Of a stretch of 54,626 nt of DNA, positions 17,316 through 26,498 are shown piece by piece. The DNA is taken from the NCBI GenBank assembly GCA_011087605.1, contig JAALLE010000016.1, positions 1 through 54,626 of the forward strand, read 5' to 3'. A program made the position numbers and the translations under genes. The first letter of the stretch is position 1. Each line of letters starts with the position of its first letter. The notes beneath the pieces were generated by a model. It had not been told where the DNA came from. It searched no databases and saw only the letters and a program-made list of their open reading frames with translations. The stretch is from Hyphomicrobiales bacterium (GTDB taxonomy: Bacteria; Pseudomonadota; Alphaproteobacteria; Rhizobiales; Rhizobiaceae).

Positions 17316-17368
17316 CTCCCTGCAAAGGCCTCGCGCGTCGGCACTGCCGCACGCAACGCAGAAAATGA

Positions 17369-19117
17369 ATGTATGGATTTATTATGCCAATACCCAACGC
17401 CAAACGTGAATCCGCCAGCCGGCGCGGTCGCAAGTCTGAAGAACCTTCAACGGCAGCCGGCGGCGACCCCGTTGCAGTTTCGAGCCGAAGCTCCGGCACA
17501 AAAACGCCAATTCAACAGACGACGAATGCAACTGCACCCACCCGCACCATAACACCCAATCAGGTTGGCCCGACTGTCGCTGCACGCGATGCTCAAAAGT
17601 GGGAGCGAGTGCTGGCCCAGCTTAAGGCACGTCTTGGACCGGAAGCATTTGCCAGTTGGTTCGGACGCTGCCGCCTCGAAACCGTTTCCAAAAGTCAGCT
17701 GACCGTATCTGTTCCAACAACTTTCCTGAAAAGCTGGATTCGCACTCACTACAGCGACTTGCTGCTGGAGTTATGGCAAAAGCAGGTGCCGGAAATATTG
17801 CGGGTTGATATCGTCGTACGGAGCGCTGTCCGCTCCGCCAATATGGAAAATGGTGAAGCCGCCACATCAAACAACATCAATGGAAATTCAGGGGTGGGAG
17901 TCGGCGCAGACGGTCAGCCATCGGATCCCAGATCACCACTATCGGCAAATGCCGTCGGGCTGGTGGGTTCCACCACGCCGCACCGAGTTGGCTATCCAAC
18001 GGGCGGCGCCATTGGCGGTGTCGCAGGTCGAGGGGCAGCATCCCGTGACGCCGCGGTCGGGTTTGCCGGATCTCCTCTGGATGCAAGTTTTACATTTTCC
18101 ACACTGATTGAAGGCAGTTCAAACCGCATGGCCTGTGCCGCGGCCCGGTCCGTTGCCGAAGCTGACGGCGCAGCAGCCAGGTTTAATCCGCTGTTCATTC
18201 ACGCCAATGTCGGCCTTGGCAAGACTCATTTGCTGCAGGCTATTGCCTGGGCCGCAAGTGCCCGCAACAGCGGTACCAAAATCCTGTATCTAACGGCTGA
18301 ATATTTCATGTGGCGGTTTGCCTCAGCCATTCGCGACTCCAATGCCCTATCGTTCAAAGAATCCCTGCGCGATATCGATCTGCTGTTGATCGACGACATG
18401 CAGTTTCTGCAGGGCAAATCCATTCAGCAGGAATTCTGTCATCTGCTGAATGCACTGATCGACAGTGCCAAACAGGTTGTCGTGGCTGCAGACAGGCCAC
18501 CCTCCCAACTTGAATCTCTGGATGCGCGTGTTCGTTCACGGCTGCAGGGCGGTGTCGCACTTGAAGTAAAATCTCCCGATCTGGAAATGCGGCAGTCGAT
18601 GCTTGATCTGCGCTATAAACATGCGCAGCAGGAAGATCCCAATCTCGACATTCCAGCCGATATCCTGAATTTCGTTGCTGGCAAAGTGTCTTCATCTGGA
18701 CGGGATCTGGAAGGCGCGTTTAATCAACTTCTGATTCAGCGCCGTTTTTCCGACGGTCCTGTGGATATTGAAGCAATTGAAAAAATGCTCGGTCATCTGG
18801 TGCAGTCGGGCGAACAGAGGCGGGTTCGTATCGAAGATATTCAAAAAGTCGCTGCCCGACATTACAACGTGTCGAAAAACGATCTTCTTTCAAACCGCAG
18901 AACCCGGATCATTGTACGGCCCCGCCAGATCGCCATGTATCTGTCGAAGATCCTCACCCCAAGATCCTTGCCGGAAATCGGCCGGCGATTTGGTGGCAGG
19001 GATCACACCACGGTTCTGCATGCGGTTCGCAAAATAGAAAGCCTGCTTAAAGAAGACGACAAGCTGGCCCACGAAATCGAACTGCTCAAACGACTGATCC
19101 ACGAGATGGGCCAGTAG
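17369..19117 (+). CDS. dnaA: chromosomal replication initiator protein DnaA
   Basis: AAA+ initiator of 582 residues that binds DnaA boxes and opens the origin. There is a ~70-residue Ser/Thr/Pro-rich N-terminal extension before domain I ([20 protein letters not shown], ~78-97), and a long, Gly/Ala-rich domain II (~160-240). Domain III has Walker [13 protein letters not shown] and Walker [14 protein letters not shown]. Domain IV holds the DNA-binding signature [19 protein letters not shown] 17384 is an alternative start giving 577 residues; neither site has a strong Shine-Dalgarno sequence. A small leader ORF and hairpin lie upstream. dnaN and recF follow on the same strand. Confidence 0.97.
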   Translation: MYGFIMPIPNAKRESASRRGRKSEEPSTAAGGDPVAVSSRSSGTKTPIQQTTNATAPTRTITPNQVGPTVAARDAQKWERVLAQLKARLGPEAFASWFGRCRLETVSKSQLTVSVPTTFLKSWIRTHYSDLLLELWQKQVPEILRVDIVVRSAVRSANMENGEAATSNNINGNSGVGVGADGQPSDPRSPLSANAVGLVGSTTPHRVGYPTGGAIGGVAGRGAASRDAAVGFAGSPLDASFTFSTLIEGSSNRMACAAARSVAEADGAAARFNPLFIHANVGLGKTHLLQAIAWAASARNSGTKILYLTAEYFMWRFASAIRDSNALSFKESLRDIDLLLIDDMQFLQGKSIQQEFCHLLNALIDSAKQVVVAADRPPSQLESLDARVRSRLQGGVALEVKSPDLEMRQSMLDLRYKHAQQEDPNLDIPADILNFVAGKVSSSGRDLEGAFNQLLIQRRFSDGPVDIEAIEKMLGHLVQSGEQRRVRIEDIQKVAARHYNVSKNDLLSNRRTRIIVRPRQIAMYLSKILTPRSLPEIGRRFGGRDHTTVLHAVRKIESLLKEDDKLAHEIELLKRLIHEMGQ

Positions 19118-19215
19118 CCGGCGTCAATCTTCAATGAAGAGACATGAAAAGGTGTGGGCCATGCTGCCCGCCCCTTGAAAGCCAATGCCGGTTCCGCCAT
19201 TTTGAGTGGCCGACG

Positions 19216-19255
19216 GGCTTGCAATACACGTGATAAATGTGTCCTATCGCAAGCC
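19216..19255 (+). promoter_or_regulatory. stem-loop in the dnaN leader
   Basis: GGCTTGC (19216-19222) pairs with GCAAGCC (19249-19255), and ACAC/GTGT (19226-19229 / 19239-19242) can pair inside it. It lies in the 206-base dnaA-dnaN gap, 69 bases before the dnaN ATG, and has no T-run. It may affect dnaN expression or simply mark the dnaA mRNA end. Confidence 0.4.
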
Positions 19256-19323
19256 ATTCAATCACTATTCTATCCGGCGCGTTGACCACGACCAACCGGG
19301 AAACATTTGCGGAAACCGAGGCT

Positions 19324-20439
19324 ATGCGGGTTACACTTGAAAGATCGAATCTTCTGAAATCTCTCAACCACGTTCAGCGCGTGGTAGAACGCCGCAATAC
19401 GATTCCAATCCTGTCAAATGTATTGCTGAAAGCCGACGATGGCACTTTGACATTGAAGGCCACGGACCTCGACATTGAGGTCACGGAAACAACACCCGCG
19501 TCGATAGAACAAACCGGCGCCACCACTGTCTCTGCCCACATGCTGTATGACATTGTACGCAAACTGCCCGATGGCTCAGAAGTGATGATGTCGGTCAGCG
19601 ATGACAATGGATTGTCGCTGATCTCCGGCCGCTCCCAGTTTCGCCTTCAAATGTTGCCGGAAAGCGATTTTCCCGATCTGACTGCCGGAGAATTCAGCCA
19701 TACATTCCGCATGGCCTGCACTGACTTCAAGGCGCTGATTGATCGCACTCAATTTGCCATTTCGACCGAAGAAACCCGCTATTACCTCAACGGCATTTAC
19801 TTCCACGCAGTGGAAGATGAGGGCGAGATGATGTTGCGGGCTGTCGCAACGGATGGTCACCGTCTGGCCCAGGCCCAAACCGCTGCACCCGACGGTTCCG
19901 GCGGCATGCCCGGAATTATCGTGCCACGCAAAGCCGTCGCCGAAGTTCAAAAACTGTTGGAGGAGCCGGATGCGTCGGTCACAATCGAATTGTCCGACAC
20001 CAAAATTCGCTTCACGGTCAACCAGGTGGTGATGACCTCAAAACTCATCGACGGCACTTTTCCAGATTACAATCGAGTGATCCCGGCTGCCAATGACAAG
20101 GAGCTGCTGCTCGATCGCTCAACATTTGCCGCCGCGGTAGACCGAGTATCAACCATCTCCTCGGACCGCGGGCGGGCGGTGAAACTGTCATTAACTGACG
20201 GACAATTGGTCCTGTCCGTCAATAATCCGGACTCTGGGTCGGCTGAAGAAGAGATTGCCGTGGGCTACTCGGCCGACCCCCTCGATATCGGTTTCAATTC
20301 CCGCTACCTGCTCGATATCACCAATCAGCTGTCTGCGGACGAAACCACCTTCATGCTGGCCGATCCCGGCTCTCCCACGCTGATCCGTGAAAAAGGTGAA
20401 GCTGGCGCACTTTATGTCCTGATGCCCATGCGCGTGTGA
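19324..20439 (+). CDS. dnaN: DNA polymerase III beta subunit (sliding clamp)
   Basis: Ring-shaped processivity clamp of 371 residues. MRVTLERSNLLKSLNHVQRVVERRNTIPILSN is the usual N-terminus, split here by description: the start MRVTLERSNLL fixes ATG 19324, with an upstream GAGG. Conserved later parts are YYLNGIYFH, ATDGHRLAQAQ, IIVPRKAVAEV and the C-terminus ALYVLMPMRV, which closes the protein-binding groove (M-P-M-R). Length is normal. It lies between dnaA and recF, the classical order. Confidence 0.97.
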   Translation: MRVTLERSNLLKSLNHVQRVVERRNTIPILSNVLLKADDGTLTLKATDLDIEVTETTPASIEQTGATTVSAHMLYDIVRKLPDGSEVMMSVSDDNGLSLISGRSQFRLQMLPESDFPDLTAGEFSHTFRMACTDFKALIDRTQFAISTEETRYYLNGIYFHAVEDEGEMMLRAVATDGHRLAQAQTAAPDGSGGMPGIIVPRKAVAEVQKLLEEPDASVTIELSDTKIRFTVNQVVMTSKLIDGTFPDYNRVIPAANDKELLLDRSTFAAAVDRVSTISSDRGRAVKLSLTDGQLVLSVNNPDSGSAEEEIAVGYSADPLDIGFNSRYLLDITNQLSADETTFMLADPGSPTLIREKGEAGALYVLMPMRV

Positions 20440-20464
20440 TGCGGGGCGTGGGCGCAGACTTAAG

Positions 20465-21655
20465 GTGAACCAGAACGGCCAAGCCTCACGAATCTGGATT
20501 GAGCAGCTCAAACTCAATCATTTCCGCAACTATTCCCATCTCAAACTCGACCTCGATCAGCACCATGTTGTGCTGACCGGTGAAAATGGCGCCGGTAAAA
20601 CCAATCTGTTGGAGGCCATTTCATTTCTGTCGCCGGGAAGAGGACTGCGTCGTGCAGCCTACGACAAAGTGGCCCAGCAATTGTCTCAGGATGGCACCGA
20701 CCTGAGTGACCCTCAGGCCGACACCTGGGCGGTTCATGTGTCAATGCAGGGGGCAGAAGGCCCCGTTGAAATCGGCACCGGACTGCAAAACGGCAGTTCA
20801 GGGGTCGATCCCCAACGCAAGGTACATATTAATGGCGCTCTAACGCGAGCATCAGACGCATTGTTGGAACACGCCCGGATATTATGGCTGACCCCAGCAA
20901 TGGATGGCCTGTTTACCGGTCCCGCCGCAGATCGCCGTCGTTTTCTTGACCGACTGGTGTTGGCTATTGATCCTGGACATGGCCGCCGGGTAACCGATTT
21001 TGAAAAGTCCATGCGCAGTCGCAACAAATTGTTGGAAGATCTCCACGCAGATACCGCCTGGCTCGACGCTATTGAGGGTCAGATGGCGGAGACCGGTGTT
21101 GCGGTTGCTTTCGCCCGAGGGGAGCTGGTTGCCTTGCTGAGGGGTATCATCGCCAAAGGCCCCACAGGTCCAAACGCTCCGTTTCCCAATGCTGATATTT
21201 CACTGCAGGGTACGCTTGAGGATCTCCTTGTGGACGGTGCGGCAGCCGATCTGGAGGACAATTTCCGCGCCCATCTCGCCCGCCACCGGGTGCGCGACCG
21301 GGCGGCTGGCCGCACGCTTGAAGGCCCCCATCGCAGCAATCTGTCGGTTCGACACGGTCCGAAAAATATGGAAGCTGCCCTATGTTCAACAGGTGAGCAA
21401 AAGGCCCTGCTGACCGGACTTGTTCTGGCGCATGCCCAACTCGTCGGTGACATATCCGGCATGACGCCGATTCTGTTGCTGGATGAAATCGCTGCTCATC
21501 TGGACGAACATCGTCGGGATGCATTGTTTAACCTGATCGACACGATCGGTTGTCAGGCCTGGATGACGGGCACAGACCAACCCATGTTCGGCAGCCTTGG
21601 TGCCCGGGCCCGGTTTTTCCAGGTTGCATCCGGCAAGGTTGAAGAGGCAGGGTAG
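20465..21655 (+). CDS. recF: DNA replication and repair protein RecF
   Basis: SMC-like ATPase of 396 residues that loads RecA at gaps. It starts at GTG 20465, 25 bases after dnaN. IEQLKLNHFRNYSHLKLDL is the typical N-terminus, followed by Walker A GENGAGKTN (39-47) and LSPGRGLR. The C-terminal part has the ABC-like signature STGEQKALLTGLVLAHA and Walker B ILLLDEIAAHLDEHRR. A somewhat extended middle is common in alphaproteobacteria. Confidence 0.95.
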   Translation: MNQNGQASRIWIEQLKLNHFRNYSHLKLDLDQHHVVLTGENGAGKTNLLEAISFLSPGRGLRRAAYDKVAQQLSQDGTDLSDPQADTWAVHVSMQGAEGPVEIGTGLQNGSSGVDPQRKVHINGALTRASDALLEHARILWLTPAMDGLFTGPAADRRRFLDRLVLAIDPGHGRRVTDFEKSMRSRNKLLEDLHADTAWLDAIEGQMAETGVAVAFARGELVALLRGIIAKGPTGPNAPFPNADISLQGTLEDLLVDGAAADLEDNFRAHLARHRVRDRAAGRTLEGPHRSNLSVRHGPKNMEAALCSTGEQKALLTGLVLAHAQLVGDISGMTPILLLDEIAAHLDEHRRDALFNLIDTIGCQAWMTGTDQPMFGSLGARARFFQVASGKVEEAG

Positions 21656-21661
21656 AACATC

Positions 21662-22405
21662 ATGTCGAGCCCTTTTTCACCACAAGAGACCGAACGCTAT
21701 GCCCGCCACTTTGTGCTGCCTGAAATCGGCGGCCCCGGTCAGCAAAAGTTGAAGTCTGCCCGGGTGGTTGTCATCGGCGCAGGGGGGCTTGGAGCTCCGG
21801 CGTTGCAATATCTGGCTGCAGCCGGAATTGGTCAACTGACCATTGTTGACGATGATGTTGTCAGCCTGTCGAACTTGCAGCGCCAGATCATCCATCACAC
21901 CAACAGCGTCGGTGAGCCCAAGGTGACCAGCGCGGCCAATACTCTCGCCAGCATCAACCCCCATGTAAAGGTGGACACAAAACAAATCCGGATCGATCCC
22001 AAAAATGCGGCGGGGTTAATTCACGGACACACACTGGCACTCGACGGCAGCGACAATTTTCAGACCCGGTATCTGATGGCCGATGCATGCGCGGCGGCTG
22101 AAATTCCGTTGATCACCGCCGCCGTCAGCCGTTTTGATGGGTCGATAACCACTCTGAAACCGTGGATTAATTCAAATCCGGGATATCGAGATCTGTTCCC
22201 CAACCAACCAAAGGAAGGCCTGCTGCCGAGTTGTGCAGAAGCCGGGGTGATGGGTGCAATAACCGGATTGATGGGCACATTGCAGGCTTTGGAAGCCATC
22301 AAGGAGATTACCGGCGCGGGCGAAGGGCTGGTCGGCAAATTGCTGATGGTTGACGGCCTGCATCTGCGATTTGAAACCATCGGATACGCAAGGCGCAGCG
22401 GTTGA
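21662..22405 (+). CDS. ThiF/MoeB/HesA-family adenylyltransferase lacking the zinc cysteines
   Basis: E1-like enzyme of 247 residues that would adenylate the C-terminal Gly-Gly of a sulfur-carrier protein (MoaD or ThiS). The nucleotide-binding motif is IGAGGLGAP (38-46), with LTIVDDDVVSLSNLQRQ including the substrate Asp and Arg74, and ALDGSDNFQTRY. The candidate catalytic cysteine is Cys191 in LLPSCAEAGVMG. Typical MoeB has two C-x-x-C pairs for zinc; here the positions read GYRDLFP and GYARRSG, so they are absent. The gene begins 6 bases after recF, yet is not functionally linked to it. Often annotated moeB. Confidence 0.85.
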   Translation: MSSPFSPQETERYARHFVLPEIGGPGQQKLKSARVVVIGAGGLGAPALQYLAAAGIGQLTIVDDDVVSLSNLQRQIIHHTNSVGEPKVTSAANTLASINPHVKVDTKQIRIDPKNAAGLIHGHTLALDGSDNFQTRYLMADACAAAEIPLITAAVSRFDGSITTLKPWINSNPGYRDLFPNQPKEGLLPSCAEAGVMGAITGLMGTLQALEAIKEITGAGEGLVGKLLMVDGLHLRFETIGYARRSG

Positions 22406-22448
22406 TAAATTCTAGTTGGGTTTCCAACGATTCAAAACGCCATTTCCG

Positions 22449-22643
22449 TCAATGGCAGTGATAGGGCTGCGATCCGGCATGACAGCATTGGCCGGCTGGC
22501 GAACTTTTTCGACATCCACCGCCATGCTTGACGACAACATTGTGGCTCGCGTTCTGGAAGGCCGCAGCCGAAACACCGGACCATTGGGTGAAGCAAATAC
22601 TGATGAGCGCCATCGCCGACAGCAACAAAAATGTCTTTTTCAC
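22449..22643 (-). CDS. small secreted Cys/His-rich protein (64 residues)
   Basis: A GTG start at 22643, with AAAGG seven bases upstream, gives MKKTFLLLSAMALISICFTQ as a textbook signal peptide, cleaved near VSA-AA. The mature part of about 36 residues ends in GGGCRKSSPAGQCCHAGSQP and then YHCH, with four cysteines and several histidines in its last 25 residues. It resembles short exported YHYH/CHxH-type peptides of unknown function in rhizobia. Metal binding or disulfide formation in the periplasm is an inference. No other gene lies in 22406-22853, and an inverted repeat sits upstream. Confidence 0.6.
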   Translation of the reverse strand: MKKTFLLLSAMALISICFTQWSGVSAAAFQNASHNVVVKHGGGCRKSSPAGQCCHAGSQPYHCH

Positions 22644-22703
22644 AAACGTACCTTTCTAATGCACCCTCATAACGAGATTCATTATAGAGTATACAACTTA
22701 TAA

Positions 22704-22751
22704 GTGCAATATCATCAAACACTCTACCTATTAATGCAATGATACTTGCAC
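22704..22751. promoter_or_regulatory. inverted repeat in the small-peptide/HAD intergenic region
   Basis: GTGCAATATCAT (22704-22715) is repeated inverted as ATGATACTTGCAC (22739-22751), with one extra base, 23 bases apart. It lies between the divergent starts of the Cys/His-rich peptide (22643) and the HAD gene (22854). It could be a two-site operator or a long stem. Confidence 0.45.
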
Positions 22752-22853
22752 CACCCTTCGGTCGACAGACCCGACATTTATTTGTAGGCACCAAGCCAAA
22801 GAGCTGTGACTTAGAATCCCGGCTTATTTTGATAGCCGGAAGCTTAGACAAAA

Positions 22854-23570
22854 ATGATCCCACAACACTCGCCACCAAAAGCCTGCATATTTGACGTGTT
22901 TGGAACGGTCGTTGACTGGCGGGGGTCGGTCTCTCGGTTCTGCAAGGAATTTTTTTCGGCAAGAAACATATCTGCCGACAGCACAGCATTTGCCGAATAC
23001 TGGCGTGGCCAATACGACCCTGCCATGGAGCGAGTTCGCTCAGGCGGTCGCGGCTATGTCCCTCTGGACGAACTGCATTTTGAAAACCTTCAGGCCACGC
23101 TCGCCCATTTCGGGCTCAGTGACAGGCTCTCATCAGACGAACTCTGGCAGCTCAATTCTGCCTGGGAACAACTCGATCCATGGCCAGACGTGATTGCCGG
23201 GCTTTCGACACTTAGGAAACAAACCATTATTGCACCCTGTTCCAACGGATCGATTGCTCTGATGACCCGGCTTGCCCGCTATGCAGATCTGCCCTGGGAC
23301 TGTATTTTGGGGGCAGATATTGCCCGAAATTACAAGCCCCACGAGGCGGTATACGCGGCCTGTTGCACGGCCCTGCGCTTGCAACCCAATGAGGTGATGA
23401 TGGTGGCCGCCCACAACAGCGATCTTGAAGCTGCACAACGCAGCGGATTGCAGACAGCTTTTGTTGCAAGGCCTGTCGAACACGGACCCGGCCAGACCAA
23501 GGACCTTTCTCCCACAGGCAACTGGGATCCCATCATCACCGATTTTGCGGTTCTGGCTCGCCAGCCGTAA
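22854..23570 (+). CDS. HAD-superfamily haloacid dehalogenase, type II
   Basis: Hydrolase of 238 residues that resembles L-2-haloacid dehalogenases. Nucleophile Asp14 is in IFDVFGTVVDW, with DLPWDCILGADIARNYKPHEAVY carrying the conserved Lys and MVAAHNSDLEAAQRSGLQTAFV the C-terminal acidic motif, where a dehalogenase would show H-x-x-D. PCSNGS matches the S/T-N-G motif II. Many HAD proteins with this profile act on phosphate or unknown substrates, so dehalogenase activity is only likely. Its last 35 bases overlap the end of the convergent alkB gene. Confidence 0.83.
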   Translation: MIPQHSPPKACIFDVFGTVVDWRGSVSRFCKEFFSARNISADSTAFAEYWRGQYDPAMERVRSGGRGYVPLDELHFENLQATLAHFGLSDRLSSDELWQLNSAWEQLDPWPDVIAGLSTLRKQTIIAPCSNGSIALMTRLARYADLPWDCILGADIARNYKPHEAVYAACCTALRLQPNEVMMVAAHNSDLEAAQRSGLQTAFVARPVEHGPGQTKDLSPTGNWDPIITDFAVLARQP

Positions 23571-24216
23571 CCCGGCGCAGGGTCAAATTGATTCGCCCAC
23601 CATTTTTCAGCAGGTCGCTGGTATTCGGATAAATCCTGTCGACCCCATGAAACGCCAACCGGGCGCTACCGCTCAACATCATCACGTCGCCGCTGCGCAA
23701 CCTGAACGATTGTGTTTTGCTGCCGCGACTGGTGCCCCCCACCCGAAACAGACACTCATTGCCCAGCGAAACCGAGATCACCGGTGCATCAAACACCTCC
23801 TCATCGCGATCCTGATGCAATCCCATTTTGGCTGTATCTGCATAATAATTGACCAGACAGGCCTGCGGTGAATGTGGGTAGTCTGCCAATGTCTGCCACA
23901 GATCAAACAAACGTCCCGGCAAGTCAGGCCACGGCTGTCCGGTCACAGGATGACAAGTTTGATAGCGATAGCCGTTTTGCTGGTCGGTAACCCAACCCAG
24001 GGGGCCAAAATTGGTCATCCGCACCGACATTTCCTTGCCGGTCCGAGGCATTTTAGGCGTGAACAGAGGTGCGGTCGCCGTTGCATCTCGAATAGTTTTC
24101 AACAGGTCATGCTGCGCCACCGGATCAAAAAATCCCGACCACAGCGAAACTCCATCACGGATAATTTCGGGGTCGTTTGGGGGTTTCAGTTCAAATGGTG
24201 GTAATTTCGGTAACAT
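23536..24216 (-). CDS. alkB: AlkB-like 2-oxoglutarate/Fe(II) dioxygenase
   Basis: DNA/RNA demethylase-like protein of 226 residues that repairs 1-methyladenine and 3-methylcytosine by oxidation. Iron ligands are His134 and Asp136 in MGLHQDRDEE and His190 in LAFHGVDRI. Arg208 and Arg214 in RINLTLRRV bind 2-oxoglutarate. CLVNYYADTAKMG is the usual lead-in to the iron site. Length fits E. coli AlkB (216). The 3' end overlaps the convergent HAD gene by 35 bases. No ada gene is seen nearby. Confidence 0.92.
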   Translation of the reverse strand: MLPKLPPFELKPPNDPEIIRDGVSLWSGFFDPVAQHDLLKTIRDATATAPLFTPKMPRTGKEMSVRMTNFGPLGWVTDQQNGYRYQTCHPVTGQPWPDLPGRLFDLWQTLADYPHSPQACLVNYYADTAKMGLHQDRDEEVFDAPVISVSLGNECLFRVGGTSRGSKTQSFRLRSGDVMMLSGSARLAFHGVDRIYPNTSDLLKNGGRINLTLRRVTAGEPEPQNR

Positions 24217-24254
24217 TTATTGTAATTTTGGGTTGATTTACGATCCACAAGCCC

Positions 24255-24284
24255 CTTGCAGGGTGTATGCCACTTTCTTATATA
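24255..24284 (+). promoter_or_regulatory. RpoH (sigma-32) heat-shock promoter of dnaK
   Basis: CTTG (24255-24258), 18-base spacer, CTTATAT (24277-24283) matches the alphaproteobacterial RpoH consensus CTTG-N17/18-CYTAT. It gives a dnaK leader of about 180 nt. No CIRCE (HrcA) operator was seen in 24217-24471. Confidence 0.75.
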
Positions 24285-24471
24285 GCGGCCAACACAATGA
24301 CCACCGCGAAGCGTTTAATTGCTTCGTTTGGTCGACAAGTCCTCAATGGGACTAGCGGGGAAAATGGAAAATGGCTTATTGGGTGTTGAGCCCGCCATGT
24401 TCTGTTGACCGGAACGCCGAAAATCCATGCGTGGATGGGTTCAGCTGGTTCGCATAAACTGGAGAAAAGAA

Positions 24472-26394
24472 ATGGCTAAAGTTATTGGTATCGATCTTGG
24501 TACTACAAATTCCTGCGTTGCCGTCATGGACGGCAAAACTGCAAAAGTTATCGAAAATGCAGAAGGTGCCCGCACCACCCCATCCATGGTTGCTTTTACC
24601 GATGATGGTGAACGTCTGGTTGGTCAGCCAGCCAAACGCCAGGCTGTTACCAATCCGGAAAACACTCTGTTTGCAGTCAAACGGCTGATCGGTCGGCGCT
24701 TTGAAGACAAGGCCGTAAAAAAAGATCAGGATCTGGTGCCCTACGCAATTGTCAACGGCGACAATGGCGACGCATGGGTCAAGGTCAATGACGACAAATA
24801 TTCACCATCCCAGATTTCCGCAATGATCCTTCAGAAGATGAAGGAAACTGCAGAATCCTATCTCGGCGAAAAAGTCGAACAGGCCGTCATCACCGTTCCT
24901 GCCTATTTCAATGACGCTCAGCGTCAGGCTACCAAAGATGCCGGTAAAATTGCCGGTCTTGAAGTCCTGCGCATCATCAACGAGCCAACTGCTGCAGCCC
25001 TGTCCTACGGCATGGAGAAGAAGGACGGAAAAACGATTGCGGTTTACGACCTTGGCGGCGGTACGTTTGATGTATCGATCCTGGAAATCGGCGATGGCGT
25101 ATTTGAAGTTAAATCCACCAATGGTGATACGTTCCTGGGTGGTGAAGACTTCGATATGGTTCTGGTCGACTATCTGGCTGAAGAGTTCAAGAAAGATCAG
25201 GGCGTCGATCTGAAAAACGACAAGCTGGCGCTTCAGCGCTTGAAAGAGGCTGCCGAGAAAGCCAAGATTGAGCTATCATCTTCGGCACAGACCGAAGTCA
25301 ACCTGCCATTCATTACAGCCGACGCTTCGGGTCCGAAACACCTGACCATGAAATTGTCGCGGGCGAAATTTGAATCACTGGTTGCTGCATTGGTCAAACG
25401 TACCGTCAAACCAATGCAGGACGCCCTGAAAGATGCCGGACTATCTGCTGGCGAAATTGACGAAGTGTTGCTGGTCGGTGGTATGACACGCATGCCGAAA
25501 GTTCAGGAAACCGTTAAAGACTTCTTTGGCAAAGAGCCAAACAAGGGTGTGAACCCGGACGAAGTCGTCGCCATGGGCGCCGCCATTCAGGCAGGTGTTC
25601 TGCAGGGCGATGTCACCGATGTTCTGCTGCTGGACGTGACACCTCTGTCGCTGGGCATTGAAACTCTGGGTGGCGTGTTTACCCGTCTGATCGATCGCAA
25701 TACCACGATCCCGACAAAGAAATCACAGACCTTCTCAACCGCCGAAGACAATCAGAATGCGGTGACCATCCGGGTTTCCCAGGGTGAGCGCGAGATGGCG
25801 CAAGACAACAAGATGTTGGGTCAGTTCGATCTGGTTGGTATTCCACCTGCTCCTCGCGGAGTTCCACAGGTTGAAGTCACCTTCGACATTGATGCCAACG
25901 GCATCGTCAACGTATCGGCTAAAGACAAGGGCACCGGCAAATCGCAAGAAATTCGCATCCAGGCTTCAGGCGGCCTTTCGGATGCTGATATCGAGCAGAT
26001 GGTCAAGGATGCGGAAGCCAATGCCGAAAGCGATAAAGCACGCCGCGAAGCCGTCGAGGCGAAGAACTCTGCAGAGACGCTCATCGACTCAACTGAAAAG
26101 TCGCTTGAAGAGCACGCCGACAAGGTCAGTGCCGAAGACAAGGAAGCAATTGAAAACGCCATTGGCGATTTGAAAGCTGCCTTGGAAACCGACGATGCAG
26201 ATGAAATCAAAGACAAGTCTCAAGCGCTGGCTGAAACTTCGATGAAAATGGGTCAGGCCATTTACGAAGCTCAACAGTCTGAAGAAGAGGCTGCTGCCGC
26301 GGCCGATGCTGCAGCCCATGCTGCTGCCGATGAAAATGTGGTCGACGCCGATTTTGAAGAAATCGACGACGAAGACGAAAAGAAGTCTGCATAA
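24472..26394 (+). CDS. dnaK: molecular chaperone DnaK (Hsp70)
   Basis: ATP-driven chaperone of 640 residues. [18 protein letters not shown] fixes the start at 24472, with GGAGAA upstream. The nucleotide-binding domain shows [26 protein letters not shown] and [14 protein letters not shown]. The linker [19 protein letters not shown] leads to the substrate-binding domain. The acidic C-terminus ([12 protein letters not shown]) is a variant of the usual EEV-D tail. A heat-shock promoter lies upstream and a terminator just downstream. Confidence 0.98.
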   Translation: MAKVIGIDLGTTNSCVAVMDGKTAKVIENAEGARTTPSMVAFTDDGERLVGQPAKRQAVTNPENTLFAVKRLIGRRFEDKAVKKDQDLVPYAIVNGDNGDAWVKVNDDKYSPSQISAMILQKMKETAESYLGEKVEQAVITVPAYFNDAQRQATKDAGKIAGLEVLRIINEPTAAALSYGMEKKDGKTIAVYDLGGGTFDVSILEIGDGVFEVKSTNGDTFLGGEDFDMVLVDYLAEEFKKDQGVDLKNDKLALQRLKEAAEKAKIELSSSAQTEVNLPFITADASGPKHLTMKLSRAKFESLVAALVKRTVKPMQDALKDAGLSAGEIDEVLLVGGMTRMPKVQETVKDFFGKEPNKGVNPDEVVAMGAAIQAGVLQGDVTDVLLLDVTPLSLGIETLGGVFTRLIDRNTTIPTKKSQTFSTAEDNQNAVTIRVSQGEREMAQDNKMLGQFDLVGIPPAPRGVPQVEVTFDIDANGIVNVSAKDKGTGKSQEIRIQASGGLSDADIEQMVKDAEANAESDKARREAVEAKNSAETLIDSTEKSLEEHADKVSAEDKEAIENAIGDLKAALETDDADEIKDKSQALAETSMKMGQAIYEAQQSEEEAAAAADAAAHAAADENVVDADFEEIDDEDEKKSA

Positions 26395-26422
26395 GCGGCG
26401 CTTCGTCTGATGCAAATTATCG

Positions 26423-26460
26423 CCCCGCCCGCTTTAATAATAAGCGGTCGGGGATTTTTG
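26423..26460 (+). terminator. intrinsic terminator after dnaK
   Basis: CCCCGCCCGCTT (26423-26434) pairs with AAGCGGTCGGGG (26442-26453), with one mismatch and a 7-nt loop, followed by ATTTTTG. It separates dnaK from the FkbM-dnaJ pair. Confidence 0.8.
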
Positions 26461-26498
26461 TGGGGCCATAATACATCAGTGCAGGCGTATTAACATTT

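Noticed and set aside
24217-24471. CIRCE/HrcA operator upstream of dnaK
   Set aside because: No TTAGCACTC-N9-GAGTGCTAA-like repeat is present; an RpoH promoter explains heat control.
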